Position numbers and translations under genes: made by a program
Notes under the pieces: model-generated
Told to the model about the DNA's origin: nothing
The model's database searches: none
Seen by the model: only the letters and a program-made list of their open reading frames with translations
Assembly: GCA_003233535.1 (NCBI GenBank)
Contig: QIMA01000372.1
Location: 1 to 6,449 of the forward strand
From: Rhodanobacteraceae bacterium
Lineage (GTDB): Bacteria; Pseudomonadota; Gammaproteobacteria; Xanthomonadales; SZUA-5
DNA length: 6,449 nt
Direction of reading: 5' to 3'
Shown here: positions 6,290 to 6,449 of the stretch, one piece after another
How positions within the stretch are numbered: the stretch's first letter is position 1
Layout of the letters: each line of letters starts with the position of its first letter

Positions 6290-6334
6290 ATCATCGTATT
6301 GGCTGGCGCTGCACAACGATTGAGGCGCTTGGTG

Positions 6335-6403
6335 CCTGAGCAGCATCCTATGAAAGCGCCCCCAGCTAATCGCGCTCGCTGCTTTTTGTAGCCGCTGCTC
6401 AGG
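6335..6403. repeat. Separated 10-bp inverted repeat
   Basis: CCTGAGCAGC at 6335-6344 is the exact reverse complement of GCTGCTCAGG at 6394-6403, with 49 bp between. This could form the base of a structured RNA or be a protein-binding or recombination site. No gene is recognised inside it. Confidence 0.4.
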
Positions 6404-6415
6404 GGTTAAGCGCAT

Positions 6416-6430
6416 CGAGCCTCTGGCTCG
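6416..6430. repeat. Compact hairpin CGAGCC-TCT-GGCTCG
   Basis: This is a perfect 6-bp GC-rich stem with a 3-base loop. No T-run follows on either strand, so it is not a standard intrinsic terminator. It lies 12 bp beyond the separated inverted repeat and may be part of the same structured segment. Confidence 0.4.
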
Positions 6431-6449
6431 CGTTCTCAACTTGGCCACC

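Larger units (their letters stand above)
6170..6449. other. Noncoding region upstream of the recQ-like gene
   Basis: I see no convincing gene in these 280 bp. A minus-strand frame of 75 codons crosses most of it but runs through both direct repeats and resembles nothing I know. The region holds the helicase ribosome binding site, the CTAGG dyad, a small hairpin GCGGC-GCGAT-GCCGC (6229-6243), the paired direct repeats and the two inverted repeats listed separately. The helicase promoter should lie here, but I could not pick convincing -35 and -10 boxes. Confidence 0.5.

Noticed and set aside
6221..6448. Minus-strand 75-codon frame upstream of recQ
   Set aside because: It passes through both direct repeats and the inverted repeats, has no recognisable domain, and may only be a chance frame. 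A neighbouring frame reads GGQVENA at the window edge, faintly like a transposase, but hits a stop after 16 codons.

Overview
The window looks like chromosomal DNA from a moderately GC-rich proteobacterium, most likely a gammaproteobacterium. This rests on gene style (LysR regulator, EamA exporter, a RecQ-type helicase), IS content, and a GC content that looks near 55-60% by eye. No marker gene fixes the genus.

Layout. Positions 3-218 are the edge of a broken IS30-family transposase, of which only the N-terminal helix-turn-helix remains recognisable. Positions 164-2014 look like a nearly complete insertion sequence of the IS1634/IS4 group. It is bounded by 17-bp inverted repeats matching at 15 of 17 positions, and its transposase (329-1952) is split by a frameshift near 550. 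A 43-codon orphan ORF (2015-2146) begins right after the right inverted repeat. Next come a LysR-type regulator gene on the minus strand (about 2182-3120) and a divergent EamA/DMT-family membrane transporter on the plus strand (3252-4175). Their shared control region holds dyads of the LysR-box type, TTCG-N7-CGAA. A recQ-like helicase gene (6169 down to 4214, minus strand) converges on the transporter with a 38-bp gap. The last 280 bp, upstream of recQ, carry no convincing gene but hold two near-identical 21-22 bp direct repeats, a separated 10-bp inverted repeat and a compact hairpin.

How it works together. The regulator and transporter form a standard divergent pair, so the LysR protein probably controls export or uptake of an unidentified small molecule by its neighbour. 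The helicase is functionally separate DNA repair machinery. The left third is decaying mobile DNA, and the noncoding right end may hold another mobile-element end. I found no tRNA, rRNA, CRISPR array or clearly new defence system. The points most worth checking are the LysR-box pair, the short repeat shared between the regulator-transporter spacer and the recQ upstream region, and the unusual domain order of the RecQ protein.
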